DNA of 49,950 bases from Candidatus Methylomirabilota bacterium (GCA_016207095.1 JACQQF010000002.1:1-49950); one strand, 5' to 3'. Shown: positions 26,071 to 34,716, counted from the first letter of the stretch. A program made the numbers and translations. Notes: generated from the sequence alone by a model not told the origin.

Positions 26071-26565
26071 ATGAGGCCTCGGGAACCTCGGGGTCGGTCG
26101 TTGTTCTCGCGAGTTCCTCTGCTGATTGCCACGGGTTTCCACCTCGGCCGGTTTCCATACGCGCCGGGGACAGTCGGGAGCCTGGCGGCGTTCTTACTGT
26201 TCCTTCCATTCCGGCACCTGCACTGGACCGTTCACCTCTCGATGGTCGGGGTTCTCTTTGCTGTCGGCACCTACACGGCTGGTAGGGCGGAGCGGCTCCT
26301 CGCCGTCAGGGACCCGTCCGCGATCATCATCGATGAAGTCGCCGGCTGTTGGGTGGCGCTGCTGGCGATCCCGCCACACCACGTATCGCTCCTGAGCGCG
26401 TTCGTCCTTTTTCGTCTCTTTGACGTGTGGAAGCCGTTTCCGGCCGACCGAGCACAGACCCTTCCGGGTGGATGGGGGATTATGCTCGACGATCTCGTGG
26501 CGGGGTGCTACGCCAATCTGTGCGTCCGGTTGTTCGGATGGTGGCTACCGGGACTCACGGGCTAA
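26071..26565 (+). CDS. pgpA: Phosphatidylglycerophosphatase A
   Basis: Removes phosphate from phosphatidylglycerophosphate to give phosphatidylglycerol, at the inner membrane. 164 residues from ATG 26071, 22 bases after the GGDEF gene. The PgpA signatures are present: ATGFHLGRFPYAPGTVGSLA, IIIDEVAGCWVAL (the metal-binding DExxG) and LFRLFDVWKPFPA. Three or four hydrophobic segments fit the membrane topology. The ribosome binding site is weak, and a TTG or longer start cannot be excluded. pgpA followed by cinA is a frequent bacterial pairing. Confidence 0.92.
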   Translation: MRPREPRGRSLFSRVPLLIATGFHLGRFPYAPGTVGSLAAFLLFLPFRHLHWTVHLSMVGVLFAVGTYTAGRAERLLAVRDPSAIIIDEVAGCWVALLAIPPHHVSLLSAFVLFRLFDVWKPFPADRAQTLPGGWGIMLDDLVAGCYANLCVRLFGWWLPGLTG

Positions 26566-26584
26566 GGGGCGAGAGGCAACGGAC

Positions 26585-27847
26585 ATGGGCGCCGAAATCC
26601 TCACCATCGGCACGGAACTATTGCTGGGCCAGACTATTGACACCAACGCCGCCTATGTCGCTGAGCAGCTTGCCGCCGCCGGGATCGATGTCTATTGGAA
26701 GACGACGGTGGGCGACAACGAGGGGCGGATCGGGGAGGCGCTTCGGCAGGCCTTGAGCAGGTCCGAGATCGTGATCGCTACCGGGGGTCTCGGCCCCACC
26801 GAGGACGATCTGACCTGCCGGGTCATTGCAGCCGTCCTGGCGCGACCGTTGGTCCTCGATCGGACAGTGCTGGAGTCCATCCGTCGCCGCTTTGCCGATC
26901 GAGGACTGGTGATGTCCAAGAACAACGAGCGGCAGGCCCTGATCCCGGAGGGCGCCACCGTCTTGCCAAACCCTCGAGGTACCGCGCCGGGTCTGCTCAT
27001 CCCCGCGCGGGATGGGAGAATGGTGGTGGCGATGCCCGGGGTTCCCTCGGAGATGCAGCCGATGCTCACTGAGCAGGTCATCCCGAGACTTCGCAAGCGC
27101 TTCGAGATCGGTGCGCGGATTGGGTCGCGGATTCTGAAGACCTGCGGGATCACCGAATCGCAGCTCGACGAGGCCATCGGCGATCTTGCACGTTCATCAC
27201 TGAATCCGACCATCGCGTTGCTCGCCCATCCTGGGGAGATCCACATTCGATTGACTGTCAAGACCAAGTCGCATGAGGAAGCCGAGCGACATCTCGACGG
27301 TCTCGAGGCCAGGCTGCGCGAGCGGCTTGGTGCACTGCTTTACGGGCGGGACGGGGAGCGACTCGAGGAGGTCGTGGGGCGGCTCCTGCTGGATGCGGGC
27401 CAAACTGTTGCCGTTGCCGAGTCGTGCACCGGGGGGTTGGTCTGCCACCGCCTGACGAATCCATCTGGAAGCTCGGCCTACGTCGTTCGGGGAGAGATGG
27501 TCTACAGCAACCGGGCCAAGGAGGACAGGTTGGGCGTGCCGCATGAGCTGATCGCGAGACACGGAGCAGTCAGCCGGGCCGTAGCCGAAGCGATGGCGTC
27601 CGGGATGCGGGAGGCCGCCGGGACCGATCTGGCCCTCGGGATCACCGGCATCGCAGGGCCGGGCGGCGGCAGCGCCGAGAAGCCGGTCGGCCTGACGTAC
27701 ATCGCAATCGCCTCGGCAGAGGGGGTGATCTCCCGGGAGTGGCGGTTCCTGGGCGACCGGGAGATCAATAAGCTGCTCGCCTCTCAGGCGGCCCTCGATA
27801 TGGTGCGCCGACACCTGATGTCCCGCCGAGATGCTACCCTGGCCTGA
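26585..27847 (+). CDS. cinA: CinA: competence/damage-inducible protein, NMN amidohydrolase
   Basis: 420 residues, the usual two-domain CinA. The N-terminal molybdopterin-binding-like domain (about 1-170) opens with MGAEILTIGTELLLGQTIDT and contains TGGLGPTEDDLT. The C-terminal PncC domain (about 260-415) has AVAESCTGGLVCHRLTNPSG and LALGITGIAGPGGGSAEKP, and converts nicotinamide mononucleotide to nicotinic acid mononucleotide for NAD recycling. It starts at ATG 26585 after GAGAGG. The stop lies 17 bases inside the next gene. Confidence 0.95.
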   Translation: MGAEILTIGTELLLGQTIDTNAAYVAEQLAAAGIDVYWKTTVGDNEGRIGEALRQALSRSEIVIATGGLGPTEDDLTCRVIAAVLARPLVLDRTVLESIRRRFADRGLVMSKNNERQALIPEGATVLPNPRGTAPGLLIPARDGRMVVAMPGVPSEMQPMLTEQVIPRLRKRFEIGARIGSRILKTCGITESQLDEAIGDLARSSLNPTIALLAHPGEIHIRLTVKTKSHEEAERHLDGLEARLRERLGALLYGRDGERLEEVVGRLLLDAGQTVAVAESCTGGLVCHRLTNPSGSSAYVVRGEMVYSNRAKEDRLGVPHELIARHGAVSRAVAEAMASGMREAAGTDLALGITGIAGPGGGSAEKPVGLTYIAIASAEGVISREWRFLGDREINKLLASQAALDMVRRHLMSRRDATLA

Positions 27848-28433
27848 TCGCCCGCCTTCCCCCACGATTCGAGCGTTTGTCGCCGTGAATCTGGATCCGT
27901 CCCTGAAGGAGGCCCTTGCCCGTGTCATGGAGCGGCTCAAGGCAACCCGCGCGGATGTCGGCTGGGTGAAACCTGAGAATCTTCACCTGACGCTGAAATT
28001 CCTGGGACAGGTGGAGGAGACTCGCCTGGAGGCCATTGCCGAGGCTGTTGCATCAGCCGCCAGAGGGTGTGGGTCCTTCCGATTCGTCCTTGGAGGCCTT
28101 GGCGCCTTTCCGCAGCCCCGCGCTGCTCGAGTTGTCTGGGTCGGCGTGCCTGAGGGTGCAAATTCGCTTGCCGGGCTGCAGGCCCGGCTGGAGGCGGAAC
28201 TGGAGCCGCTCGGGTTTCCCCGGGAAGAGCGGCCGTTCACGGCCCACCTCACGCTGGGTCGGGTCCGGGGTCCGGGGCGGAGGGAACAACTGGCGGCCGC
28301 GTTGATCTCGGCGCCGGTCGAGCCGCTGGGGGAGATGGTGCTCGATCGCATCGAGATGATGAAGAGTGACCTGCGCCGGGAGGGGCCCCGCTACTCTATC
28401 CTGCACAGCCTTCCCCTGGGGCCCTCTCCATGA
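27831..28433 (+). CDS. thpR: RNA 2',3'-cyclic phosphodiesterase (2'-5' RNA ligase family)
   Basis: 200 residues of the 2H phosphoesterase family. Both catalytic HxTL motifs are present: NLHLTLKFLGQ (about residue 52) and FTAHLTLGRVRG (about 140). The usual N-terminal RAFVAVNL strand is at about residues 14-21. ThpR opens 2',3'-cyclic phosphates to 2'-phosphates and can join 2'-5' ends in the reverse direction. ATG 27831 overlaps cinA by 17 bases; the family-typical N-terminus begins after about 12 extra residues, so a later start is possible. cinA-thpR adjacency is common (often with recA). Confidence 0.92.
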   Translation: MLPWPDRPPSPTIRAFVAVNLDPSLKEALARVMERLKATRADVGWVKPENLHLTLKFLGQVEETRLEAIAEAVASAARGCGSFRFVLGGLGAFPQPRAARVVWVGVPEGANSLAGLQARLEAELEPLGFPREERPFTAHLTLGRVRGPGRREQLAAALISAPVEPLGEMVLDRIEMMKSDLRREGPRYSILHSLPLGPSP

Positions 28434-29758
28434 ACCTGAAGGCGTTGAGAGAGGCCGCCGGTCAGATTTTTCGCGCCTCGCTTCAGGCGGTTGATGCGGC
28501 CGACGCGGTGCGCCGGCATCTCGCTCGTGAAGGGGAACACCTGCTGGCGGACGGGGAGTCCTATCCACTGGATTCGATCGATCGCATCTATCTGGTTGGG
28601 GCGGGGAAGGCAAGCGGGGCAATGGCCAGCGCGGTAGAGGGGATCATCGGGGATCGCATTGCCGATGGCGTGATCACGGTCGGATATGGGCAGGTGCAAC
28701 CCACGGTGAGGGTGCGCGTGCAGGAGGCGGGGCACCCGATCCCGGATGAGGCCGGCCTCAGAGGGGCGGAGAACATCCTTTCCCTGGTGTCATCCGCTAC
28801 AGATCGTGACCTGGTTATCGCGTTGATGTCCGGCGGCGGCTCAGCCCTGCTCCCGCTTCCCGTCATGGGGGTCGGATTGGCCGCAAAGCAGGACGTGACA
28901 CGACAACTCCTGGCGTGCGGGGCGACCATTAAGGAGATTAACGTGATACGCAAGCATCTCTCCCGGGTCAAAGGGGGACATCTCGCCGCTGCGGCCTCGC
29001 CGGCCCGCCTGCTCGCGCTCATCTTGTCCGACGTCGTCGGTGACCCACTCGAGGCGATCGCCTCGGGGCCGACTGTTCCTGACAGCAGCAGCTACGCGGA
29101 CGCGTGCGCGATCATGAGCAGGTATGCCCTCGAGCCCACCCTCCACCCTGCGATCCTCCGCCACCTCCACGCCGGGCTGCGCGGGGAGGTGGCGGAGACG
29201 CCGAAGCCGCAGGACCCTCACGTTGCGAGGGTGAGGAACCTCCTGATCGGAAACAATCTACGGGCGCTTCGAGCGGCCGCGGAGCGCGCCCGCAGCCTCG
29301 GTCTCTGCCCTCTCATTCTCTCGTCATCAGTCGAGGGAGAGACCCGGGAGGTGGCCAGGGTTCACGCGGCCCTGGCGCGTGAGGTTCGGGCCACAGGCAA
29401 TCCTCTGCCTCCCCCAGCCTGCCTGATCTCAGGAGGCGAGACGACAGTGACCCTCCGGGGGAATGGCTTGGGAGGGCGGAATCAGGAGTTTGTCCTTGCC
29501 GCTGCCCTGGAGATCGGGGGACTTCAGGATGTCGTGATCTTTAGCGCCGGGACCGATGGGTCCGATGGCCCGACTGATGCGGCTGGCGCCGTGGCCGACG
29601 GCACCACTGTCTCTCGGGCACGCTCGATCGGCCTGGAACCGATTCGCTCGCTCCACGAGAACGATTCGTACCACCTCTTTCAGCGGCTGAACGACCTCGT
29701 CATTACCGGCCCCACGAACACCAACGTGATGGATGTTCGGCTGATCTTGGTCGGTTGA
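28430..29758 (+). CDS. Glycerate 2-kinase (MOFRL family)
   Basis: 442 residues. The N-terminal GckA/TtuD domain (IYLVGAGKASGAMASAVEGI, LVIALMSGGGSALLPLP) and the C-terminal MOFRL domain (GLGGRNQEFVLAAALEIGG, FSAGTDGSDGPTDAAGAVAD, GPTNTNVMDVRLILVG) are complete. The enzyme phosphorylates D-glycerate to 2-phosphoglycerate and serves the serine cycle, glyoxylate use or sugar-acid degradation. ATG 28430 overlaps the thpR stop in ATGA, indicating translational coupling. No other glycerate or glyoxylate gene lies beside it, so the pathway cannot be fixed from context. Gene symbols differ between organisms (gckA, ttuD, garK-like). Confidence 0.92.
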   Translation: MNLKALREAAGQIFRASLQAVDAADAVRRHLAREGEHLLADGESYPLDSIDRIYLVGAGKASGAMASAVEGIIGDRIADGVITVGYGQVQPTVRVRVQEAGHPIPDEAGLRGAENILSLVSSATDRDLVIALMSGGGSALLPLPVMGVGLAAKQDVTRQLLACGATIKEINVIRKHLSRVKGGHLAAAASPARLLALILSDVVGDPLEAIASGPTVPDSSSYADACAIMSRYALEPTLHPAILRHLHAGLRGEVAETPKPQDPHVARVRNLLIGNNLRALRAAAERARSLGLCPLILSSSVEGETREVARVHAALAREVRATGNPLPPPACLISGGETTVTLRGNGLGGRNQEFVLAAALEIGGLQDVVIFSAGTDGSDGPTDAAGAVADGTTVSRARSIGLEPIRSLHENDSYHLFQRLNDLVITGPTNTNVMDVRLILVG

Positions 29759-29808
29759 TGCCTCAGGACCGATGGCGGCTTCTGGGTGGCGCAGCGTGCA
29801 GTTTGACC

Positions 29809-29838
29809 TTGACAATCAAAGGACGAAAGGGCTATTTT
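29809..29838 (+). promoter_or_regulatory. Sigma70-type promoter of the ffh operon
   Basis: TTGACA (29809-29814) is followed, 18 bases later, by TATTTT (29833-29838); shifting by one gives 17 bases and CTATTT. Transcription would start near 29845, about 20 bases before the ffh ATG. Confidence 0.6.
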
Positions 29839-29852
29839 TAGCTTTCGTCCTT
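29819..29852 (+). promoter_or_regulatory. Hairpin spanning the ffh -10 region
   Basis: AAGGACGAAAG (29819-29829) pairs perfectly with CTTTCGTCCTT (29842-29852) across a 12-base loop that holds the proposed -10 element. It could serve as an operator, or as the terminator of the glycerate kinase gene, although no U tract follows. Confidence 0.4.
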
Positions 29853-29865
29853 GAGAGGGAGTGTC

Positions 29866-31212
29866 ATGTTTGACGGACTCGCGGAACGGCTCGCCCTGGT
29901 CTTCAAAAGACTTCGTGGGCATGGACGCCTCACCGAGGAGAACATCATCGAGGCGCTCCGAGAGGTTCGTCTTGCGTTGCTCGAGGCCGATGTCAATTTC
30001 AAGGTCGTCAAGGGCTTCATCGAGCGGGTCCGGGAGCGGGCGGTCGGCCGGGAGGTGCTGGAGAGTCTGACTCCCGGCCAGCAGGTCGTCAAGGTGGTCT
30101 ACGAAGAACTGGTGGGGGTGTTGGGCAGCACTCGCGTTCCGTTGGCGTATGCACAGGACTCCCCGTCTGCTCTGATGCTGGTTGGCCTTCACGGATCTGG
30201 CAAGACGACCACCGCGGCGAAGCTGGGCCGATGGCTGCTATCGGAGGGACGCTCGCCGCTCCTGGTGGCGGCGGATCAGACAAGGCCGGCAGCCAGGGAA
30301 CAGCTCCAGATCCTCGGGAATTCCCTCGGATTACCCGTGTTCGTCGGGACAGGTACGTCGCTGCAGGTGTGCCAGGAGTCGCGCGCCGTTGCCAAGGAAC
30401 GCGGGCACAATCCGTTGATTCTCGACACCTCAGGGCGGCTGCATGTCGATGAGCCATTGATGCAGGAGCTTGTTGCGATCAAACAGGCGATGTGTCCCGC
30501 TGAGATCCTGATGGTGGCCGATGCCATGACAGGGCAGGATGCAGTGAACTCGGCCCTCCGGTTCGATGCGGATCTCGGGCTGACCGGCTTTGTCCTGACC
30601 AAGCTGGACGGGGATGCCCGTGGCGGCGCGGCCCTTTCCATCCGGTCGGTGACCGGGAAGCCGATCAAGTTCGTTGGGGTGGGTGAAAAGCTGGACGCCC
30701 TGGAGCCTTTCCACCCCGATCGGATGGCCTCCAGGATACTGGGGATGGGCGATATCTTGACCCTGGTGGAGAAGGCGCAAGCGAGCGTCGATCACAAGCG
30801 AGCCTCGGAGCTGACTCAGAAGATCGCATCAGAAGGCTTCGCGCTGGAGGATTTCCGGCTGCAGCTCAGACAACTGAAGGAGCTTGGGCCGCTCGAACAG
30901 GTGATGGGGATGATCCCCGGGCTGTCCCAACAGAAAGGGCTAGCCGACAGCGGCGCGGCGGAACGGGGGATCAAGCAGGCTGAGGCGATCATTAACTCCA
31001 TGACGCGGAAGGAGCGGGAGGTCCCGGGGCTCATCAATGGAAGCCGTCGCCGACGGATCGCCGCAGGAAGCGGCACATCTGTGGCAGAGGTGAATCGGCT
31101 CCTCAAACAGTTCTCCCAGGCCCAGAGATTGATGCGACAGCTCCTGCCGCTGGGAGGGAGTGGTGCCAAACGAACGGTGGCCAAGCGTCTGCTGCCCTTC
31201 CTGGGATCATGA
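29866..31212 (+). CDS. ffh: Signal recognition particle GTPase Ffh
   Basis: Binds 4.5S RNA and signal sequences and delivers ribosomes to FtsY at the membrane. 448 residues from ATG 29866 after GGGAG. N domain (about 1-85), G domain with G1 GLHGSGKTTTAAKLG, G2 ADQTRPAA, G3 DTSGR, G4 TKLDGDARGG, then the Met-rich M domain (GMIPGL; RIAAGSGTSVAEVNRLLKQF). The G3 motif reads DTSGR where DTAGR is usual. First gene of the ffh-rpsP-khpA-rimM-trmD-rplS-rnhB-yraN-comM run, a classic order, with its own promoter immediately upstream. Confidence 0.96.
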   Translation: MFDGLAERLALVFKRLRGHGRLTEENIIEALREVRLALLEADVNFKVVKGFIERVRERAVGREVLESLTPGQQVVKVVYEELVGVLGSTRVPLAYAQDSPSALMLVGLHGSGKTTTAAKLGRWLLSEGRSPLLVAADQTRPAAREQLQILGNSLGLPVFVGTGTSLQVCQESRAVAKERGHNPLILDTSGRLHVDEPLMQELVAIKQAMCPAEILMVADAMTGQDAVNSALRFDADLGLTGFVLTKLDGDARGGAALSIRSVTGKPIKFVGVGEKLDALEPFHPDRMASRILGMGDILTLVEKAQASVDHKRASELTQKIASEGFALEDFRLQLRQLKELGPLEQVMGMIPGLSQQKGLADSGAAERGIKQAEAIINSMTRKEREVPGLINGSRRRRIAAGSGTSVAEVNRLLKQFSQAQRLMRQLLPLGGSGAKRTVAKRLLPFLGS

Positions 31213-31238
31213 CGCCGCACGGATAAGGGAGAGTAGAG

Positions 31239-31520
31239 ATGAGTGTCAAGATCAAGCTGCGGAGGATGGGCGCGAAACAACACCCCTTCTACCGTCTGAT
31301 CGTGGGGGAGTCGCGGGTGGCAGGCGGTGGGAAGGTACTCGAGAACCTGGGCACCTATGATCCTCACGGCGACCAGCCCGCGCTCCAGGTCAAGGCCGAA
31401 CGGGCCTTGCACTGGTTGCAGCGGGGCGCTGAGCCAAGCGATAGCGTCCGTCAGCTCTTCCGGCGAGCGGGTGTTATGCGTCAATTCGCCCAGCTCAAAG
31501 CCACCGGAAAGGGTCGATAA
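31239..31520 (+). CDS. rpsP: 30S ribosomal protein bS16
   Basis: A 93-residue small-subunit protein. The conserved start IKLRRMGAKQHPFYRLIVGE and LENLGTYDP are present; after the usual ~80-residue core there is a short, Arg- and Lys-rich end. ATG 31239 follows GGGAGAGTAGAG, 26 bases after ffh. The position between ffh and the KH-domain gene is standard. Confidence 0.97.
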   Translation: MSVKIKLRRMGAKQHPFYRLIVGESRVAGGGKVLENLGTYDPHGDQPALQVKAERALHWLQRGAEPSDSVRQLFRRAGVMRQFAQLKATGKGR

Positions 31521-31558
31521 CCCTTCAATCGAGACCAACGCACCCGGAGGGAGGGAAG

Positions 31559-31843
31559 ATGGAAGGTGGTCCGTCACTTCCGCAACGGGATCCCGTGGAC
31601 GAAGCAGCCGCGTTGAAGCATCTCGTTGAGCAGATGGCCCGGGCGCTTGTGGACAGCCCTGAAGGGGTGACTGTCGAGGCCGCGGAGGAGGACAACGCGT
31701 GCGTCATCCGTCTTCGGGTAGCCTCCGCCGATGTCGGCAGGGTGATCGGGAAGCAGGGTCGGACGGCCAAGGCGATGCGCACGGTGCTGCACGCCATCGC
31801 TGCACGATCGAATCGCCGGGCCGTCCTGGAGATCCTGGAGTAA
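31559..31843 (+). CDS. khpA: KH-domain RNA-binding protein KhpA (YlqC)
   Basis: A 94-residue, single-KH RNA-binding protein. The GxxG loop lies in VGRVIGKQGRTAKAMRTVLH. About 15 residues at the N-terminus are extra compared with the usual 75-80 residue form; the ATG at 31559 is supported by GGAGGGAAG. KhpA homologues bind RNA together with KhpB/Jag and affect cell size and division in Firmicutes; the role in diderms is less clear. It lies between rpsP and rimM as in many genomes. Confidence 0.92.
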   Translation: MEGGPSLPQRDPVDEAAALKHLVEQMARALVDSPEGVTVEAAEEDNACVIRLRVASADVGRVIGKQGRTAKAMRTVLHAIAARSNRRAVLEILE

Positions 31844-31846
31844 CTG

Positions 31847-32371
31847 ATGCCATCGCCATATCTTCAACTGGGCAGCGCGGTCAAGGCCTGGGGACTGAAG
31901 GGAGAGGTTAAGGTAGAGCCGTACGCCGACTCCATGACATTCGTGGCGAAACTGCCGTCGGTCTATGTAACGGGTGCGGGAGGTGACCTTGCCCGGTACG
32001 AGGTGGAGCGGGTTCGGCGGGCGGGCTCGACCTGGGTCATGAAGCTTCGTGGCGTAGAGACCCCGGAGCAGGCGAGGTGCCTGGTTGGTCATGGGTTGTT
32101 CATTCCGAGATCAAGCGCCCCCGAGCTCCCGGAGGGCCGCTACTATCATGCCGATCTGCTGGGCCTTCGGGTCCGGAGCGAGGAAGGACGAGAACTGGGA
32201 CGGATCGTGGAGATCCTGGAAACGCGTGCCAACGACGTCTATGTCGTCCACGGCCCGCAGGGCGAGTGGCTTCTTCCCGCGACCCTGGAGGTCGTGAGAC
32301 GGATCGATCTCGAAAGGGAGGTCATGTTGGTCCGTCCCCTAGAAGGGATGATCGAAACTGAGGCGCTATGA
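31847..32371 (+). CDS. rimM: 16S rRNA processing protein RimM
   Basis: 174 residues. RimM binds bS/uS19 in the 30S head and helps late 16S maturation. The N-terminal barrel opens with [20 protein letters not shown], the linker contains [18 protein letters not shown] sequence, and the PRC barrel follows ([33 protein letters not shown]). ATG 31847 is 3 bases after khpA. Its 3' end overlaps trmD by 14 bases. Confidence 0.94.
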   Translation: MPSPYLQLGSAVKAWGLKGEVKVEPYADSMTFVAKLPSVYVTGAGGDLARYEVERVRRAGSTWVMKLRGVETPEQARCLVGHGLFIPRSSAPELPEGRYYHADLLGLRVRSEEGRELGRIVEILETRANDVYVVHGPQGEWLLPATLEVVRRIDLEREVMLVRPLEGMIETEAL

Positions 32372-33095
32372 CATCCTCACCCTCTTTCCCGGTTTCTTTC
32401 AGGGGCCTCTTTCGGAAAGCATTCTCAAGCGGGCCCAAGAACACGGGATGGTGGAAATCGTCGTTCATGACCTCCGCGCCTTCACGCACGATCGTCACGC
32501 GGTCGTGGACGATCGGCCCTATGGGGGCGGCGCTGGCATGGTGCTCAAACCTGAGCCGATCCTTGAGGCCGTTGCCGGGATCAGCCGGGGGGAAGAGACT
32601 CGCCTGATTCTCCTGACCCCTCAGGGTCGCCCATTCGGGCAGGCGATCGCTCGGGAGCTTGTGGAACACCGACATCTGTTGCTGATCTGCGGGAGATACG
32701 AGGGGTTCGACGAACGGGTCAGGGAGCGGCTGTGCCCTGACGAGATATCGATCGGCGATTATGTCCTGACCGGGGGTGAGCTGCCAGCCCTCGTTCTCCT
32801 CGATGCCACGATCCGTCTGATCCCTGGCGTTCTGGGAGATGCAGACTCGGCGCGGTACGACTCCTTTATAGAGGCCATGCTCGATTTCCCGCAGTACACT
32901 CGCCCCCCAGTTGTTCAGGGGCTCTCGGTTCCGGAGGTGCTGCTGTCGGGTGACCATGAGCGAATTCGGCGCTGGCGCCGAAAGGAGGCGTTGCGGCGTA
33001 CGAAGGCGCGCCGGCCGGACCTGCTGCTTCGGGCTGATCTGAACGAGGAGGACCGGCGGCTACTCGGGGAGATAGAAGAAGAGGGGTCCTGCTAA
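32358..33095 (+). CDS. trmD: tRNA (guanine37-N1)-methyltransferase TrmD, apparent CTG start
   Basis: Methylates G37 in tRNAs reading CNN codons. The core is unmistakable: [51 protein letters not shown]. The conserved TrmD N-terminus reads [13 protein letters not shown] and begins directly after CTG 32358. In that frame the codon before the open segment is TGA at 32349-32351, and there is no ATG, GTG or TTG until ATG 32445-32448, which would remove about 30 conserved residues. AAGGG at 32343-32347 sits 10 bases before the CTG. The 245-residue length is then normal. It overlaps rimM by 14 bases, so coupling may help initiation. Confidence 0.92.
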   Translation: MRRYDILTLFPGFFQGPLSESILKRAQEHGMVEIVVHDLRAFTHDRHAVVDDRPYGGGAGMVLKPEPILEAVAGISRGEETRLILLTPQGRPFGQAIARELVEHRHLLLICGRYEGFDERVRERLCPDEISIGDYVLTGGELPALVLLDATIRLIPGVLGDADSARYDSFIEAMLDFPQYTRPPVVQGLSVPEVLLSGDHERIRRWRRKEALRRTKARRPDLLLRADLNEEDRRLLGEIEEEGSC

Positions 33096-33164
33096 GTGGT
33101 GCGAGGTGCGATGTGCGGGGTGCGAAGTGATACGCACGACGCACCACATACGCTCTACCTCGCG
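33096..33164. repeat. Dispersed GTGCGAGG-type inverted repeat, copy 2
   Basis: Begins directly after the trmD stop: GTGGTGCGAGGTGCGA units on the left, then CGCACGACGCACC on the right, similar to the element at 22143-22266. It fills the trmD-rplS gap without disturbing either gene. Confidence 0.7.
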
Positions 33165-33180
33165 TGGTGGAGGTGGAATC

Positions 33181-33528
33181 ATGGATACGATGAGACGCGT
33201 CGAAGAACCGTTGCTCAAGAGGCAGCTTCCCGAGTTCTTTCCAGGGGACACGGTGAAGGTGCAATTAAAGGTTCACGAGGGGGACAAGGAGCGGATCCAG
33301 GCCTTCGAGGGGATAGTGATCCGTCGGCGAGGCGATGGGCTTCGCGCGACGTTCACGGTCCGAAAGGTGACCTACGGCGTTGGCGTGGAGCGAACCTTCC
33401 CTATTCATTCTCCGTTGCTGGAGAAGATCGAGCGCACGAGACGCGGCCGGGTTCGCCGGGCAAAGCTGTACTACCTTAGAACACTGAAGGGGAAGGCTGC
33501 CCGGATTAGAGAGCACAGGACAAGTTAA
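33181..33528 (+). CDS. rplS: 50S ribosomal protein bL19
   Basis: 115 residues, normal length. ATG 33181 is preceded by GGAGGTGG; upstream codons in frame belong to the repeat and are not needed. Conserved segments: [47 protein letters not shown] and KLYYLR. bL19 lies at the 30S-50S interface. It follows trmD in the usual order. Confidence 0.96.
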   Translation: MDTMRRVEEPLLKRQLPEFFPGDTVKVQLKVHEGDKERIQAFEGIVIRRRGDGLRATFTVRKVTYGVGVERTFPIHSPLLEKIERTRRGRVRRAKLYYLRTLKGKAARIREHRTS

Positions 33529-33536
33529 GGGAGAGG

Positions 33537-34142
33537 ATGGCCGTGCGCGCCGACGCGGAGGTCTGTCTTCGCGCCGATGGCTGTCGCCTCATTGCCGGCG
33601 TTGACGAGGCCGGGCGCGGATGTCTTGCCGGGCCGGTGGTGGCCGCCGCGGTTATTTTCCCGCCTGGTTCAATCATCGCTGGGATTGACGACTCCAAACG
33701 GCTCAGCCCGCGGCGGCGCGAACAGCTTGACGTGGCCATCAGGGGTCACGCCCTGGCCATCGGGTTCGGCGTGATCCGGGAGGACGTCATCGATGCCGTG
33801 AATATCCTGCAAGCGACCCTACTGGCCATGCAGCAAGCCATCGATGCGCTTGACCCTCCCCCGGATTTCGTCCTGATCGACGGCGATCGATCCCCCGATT
33901 GCCCTATCCCTCATCGTGCCATCCCGGCAGGCGATCGACTCTGTTACTCGATCTCCGCTGCTTCCATTCTTGCCAAGGTTGCCCGGGACCGGATCATGCA
34001 GGGGTATCACCGCGCTCTCCCGCAGTATGGATTCGCGCAACACAAGGGGTACGGAACCAGGGACCATCTCCTGGCCATTGTCCGCTTTGGACCCAGTCCG
34101 CTTCACAGGAAGAGCTTCAAGGGGGTCCGCGAGCAGTTGTAG
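33537..34142 (+). CDS. rnhB: Ribonuclease HII
   Basis: Removes ribonucleotides and RNA primers from RNA-DNA hybrids. 201 residues from ATG 33537, 8 bases after rplS and after GGGAGAGG. The catalytic D-E pair sits in [20 protein letters not shown], another Asp in PDFVLIDGD, and [16 protein letters not shown] with the final Asp region follows. GTGHDHL-like YGTRDHL is also typical. Confidence 0.95.
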   Translation: MAVRADAEVCLRADGCRLIAGVDEAGRGCLAGPVVAAAVIFPPGSIIAGIDDSKRLSPRRREQLDVAIRGHALAIGFGVIREDVIDAVNILQATLLAMQQAIDALDPPPDFVLIDGDRSPDCPIPHRAIPAGDRLCYSISAASILAKVARDRIMQGYHRALPQYGFAQHKGYGTRDHLLAIVRFGPSPLHRKSFKGVREQL

Positions 34143-34155
34143 CCGAGGCCGGAAT

Positions 34156-34542
34156 ATGAAAGCGGGGCGGTTGGGTCTGGGGGCGGAAGGGGAGCGGGTG
34201 GCGAAGGCATTCCTGCAAGCCAAGGGCTATCGGATCCTGCGGGAGAACTATTCGACACCGCTCGGGGAGATCGACCTCATCGCCCGAGAGGGGGAGGTGG
34301 TGGTCTTCGTAGAGGTGAAAGCCCGTACGTCCGGCGAGTTCGGTCCGCCGCAGTCCTCGGTCACCCTGACGAAGCAGCGACAGATCGTCAAGGTCGCAGG
34401 GCTGTTCCTGGAGCGGGAGGGGCTCGCCGAGGCGGCCTGCCGCTTCGACGTCGTGGCGGTGACGTTCGGGGGAAAAAGAGACCGACCCGAGATCCTCCTG
34501 ATCCGGGATGCCTTCTGTGTGGGCGGGTCCGCGGTCTTCTGA
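34156..34542 (+). CDS. yraN: YraN family (UPF0102) predicted endonuclease
   Basis: 128 residues with the UPF0102 nuclease-like fold: LGLGAEGERVAKAFLQAKGY, then the PD-(D/E)xK-type GEIDLIAREGEVVVFVEVKAR with E, D and E-x-K present, and CRFDVVAV. ATG 34156 lies 13 bases after rnhB; earlier in-frame codons are inside rnhB. The function is still unclear although the active-site residues are intact. rnhB-yraN adjacency is very common. Confidence 0.93.
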   Translation: MKAGRLGLGAEGERVAKAFLQAKGYRILRENYSTPLGEIDLIAREGEVVVFVEVKARTSGEFGPPQSSVTLTKQRQIVKVAGLFLEREGLAEAACRFDVVAVTFGGKRDRPEILLIRDAFCVGGSAVF

Positions 34543-34620
34543 TGGGGCGGTCGGAGAAGAGCTGATGGGCAAAAGGATGGCCGATCACCCGGGCCGGAAC
34601 TCCGAGTTGAAGAGGCAGTG

Positions 34621-34716
34621 ATGGCCCCCATTAATCATCTCCGATGGCACTGGTCGACGATCTTGCTGGGGGCGCTCGCAATCCTGGGGATACTCTGGGC
34701 GCTATTGGGGTTCTAA
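34621..34716 (+). CDS. Possible 31-residue single-span membrane protein
   Basis: A short frame from ATG 34621 to TAA 34714-34716 encodes MAPINHLRWHW followed by one strong hydrophobic helix (STILLGALAILGILWALLGF). GAAGAGG lies upstream (34609-34615). An even shorter frame (34564-34621, 18 codons) ends at TGATG overlapping its start and might couple translation. It sits in the 276-base gap between yraN and comM, otherwise without a gene. Small hydrophobic proteins are often missed; there is no homology evidence here. Confidence 0.45.
   Translation: MAPINHLRWHWSTILLGALAILGILWALLGF

Noticed and set aside
34564..34621. 18-codon frame after yraN
   Set aside because: Too short and without recognisable character; mentioned only as a possible coupling leader for the next small frame.
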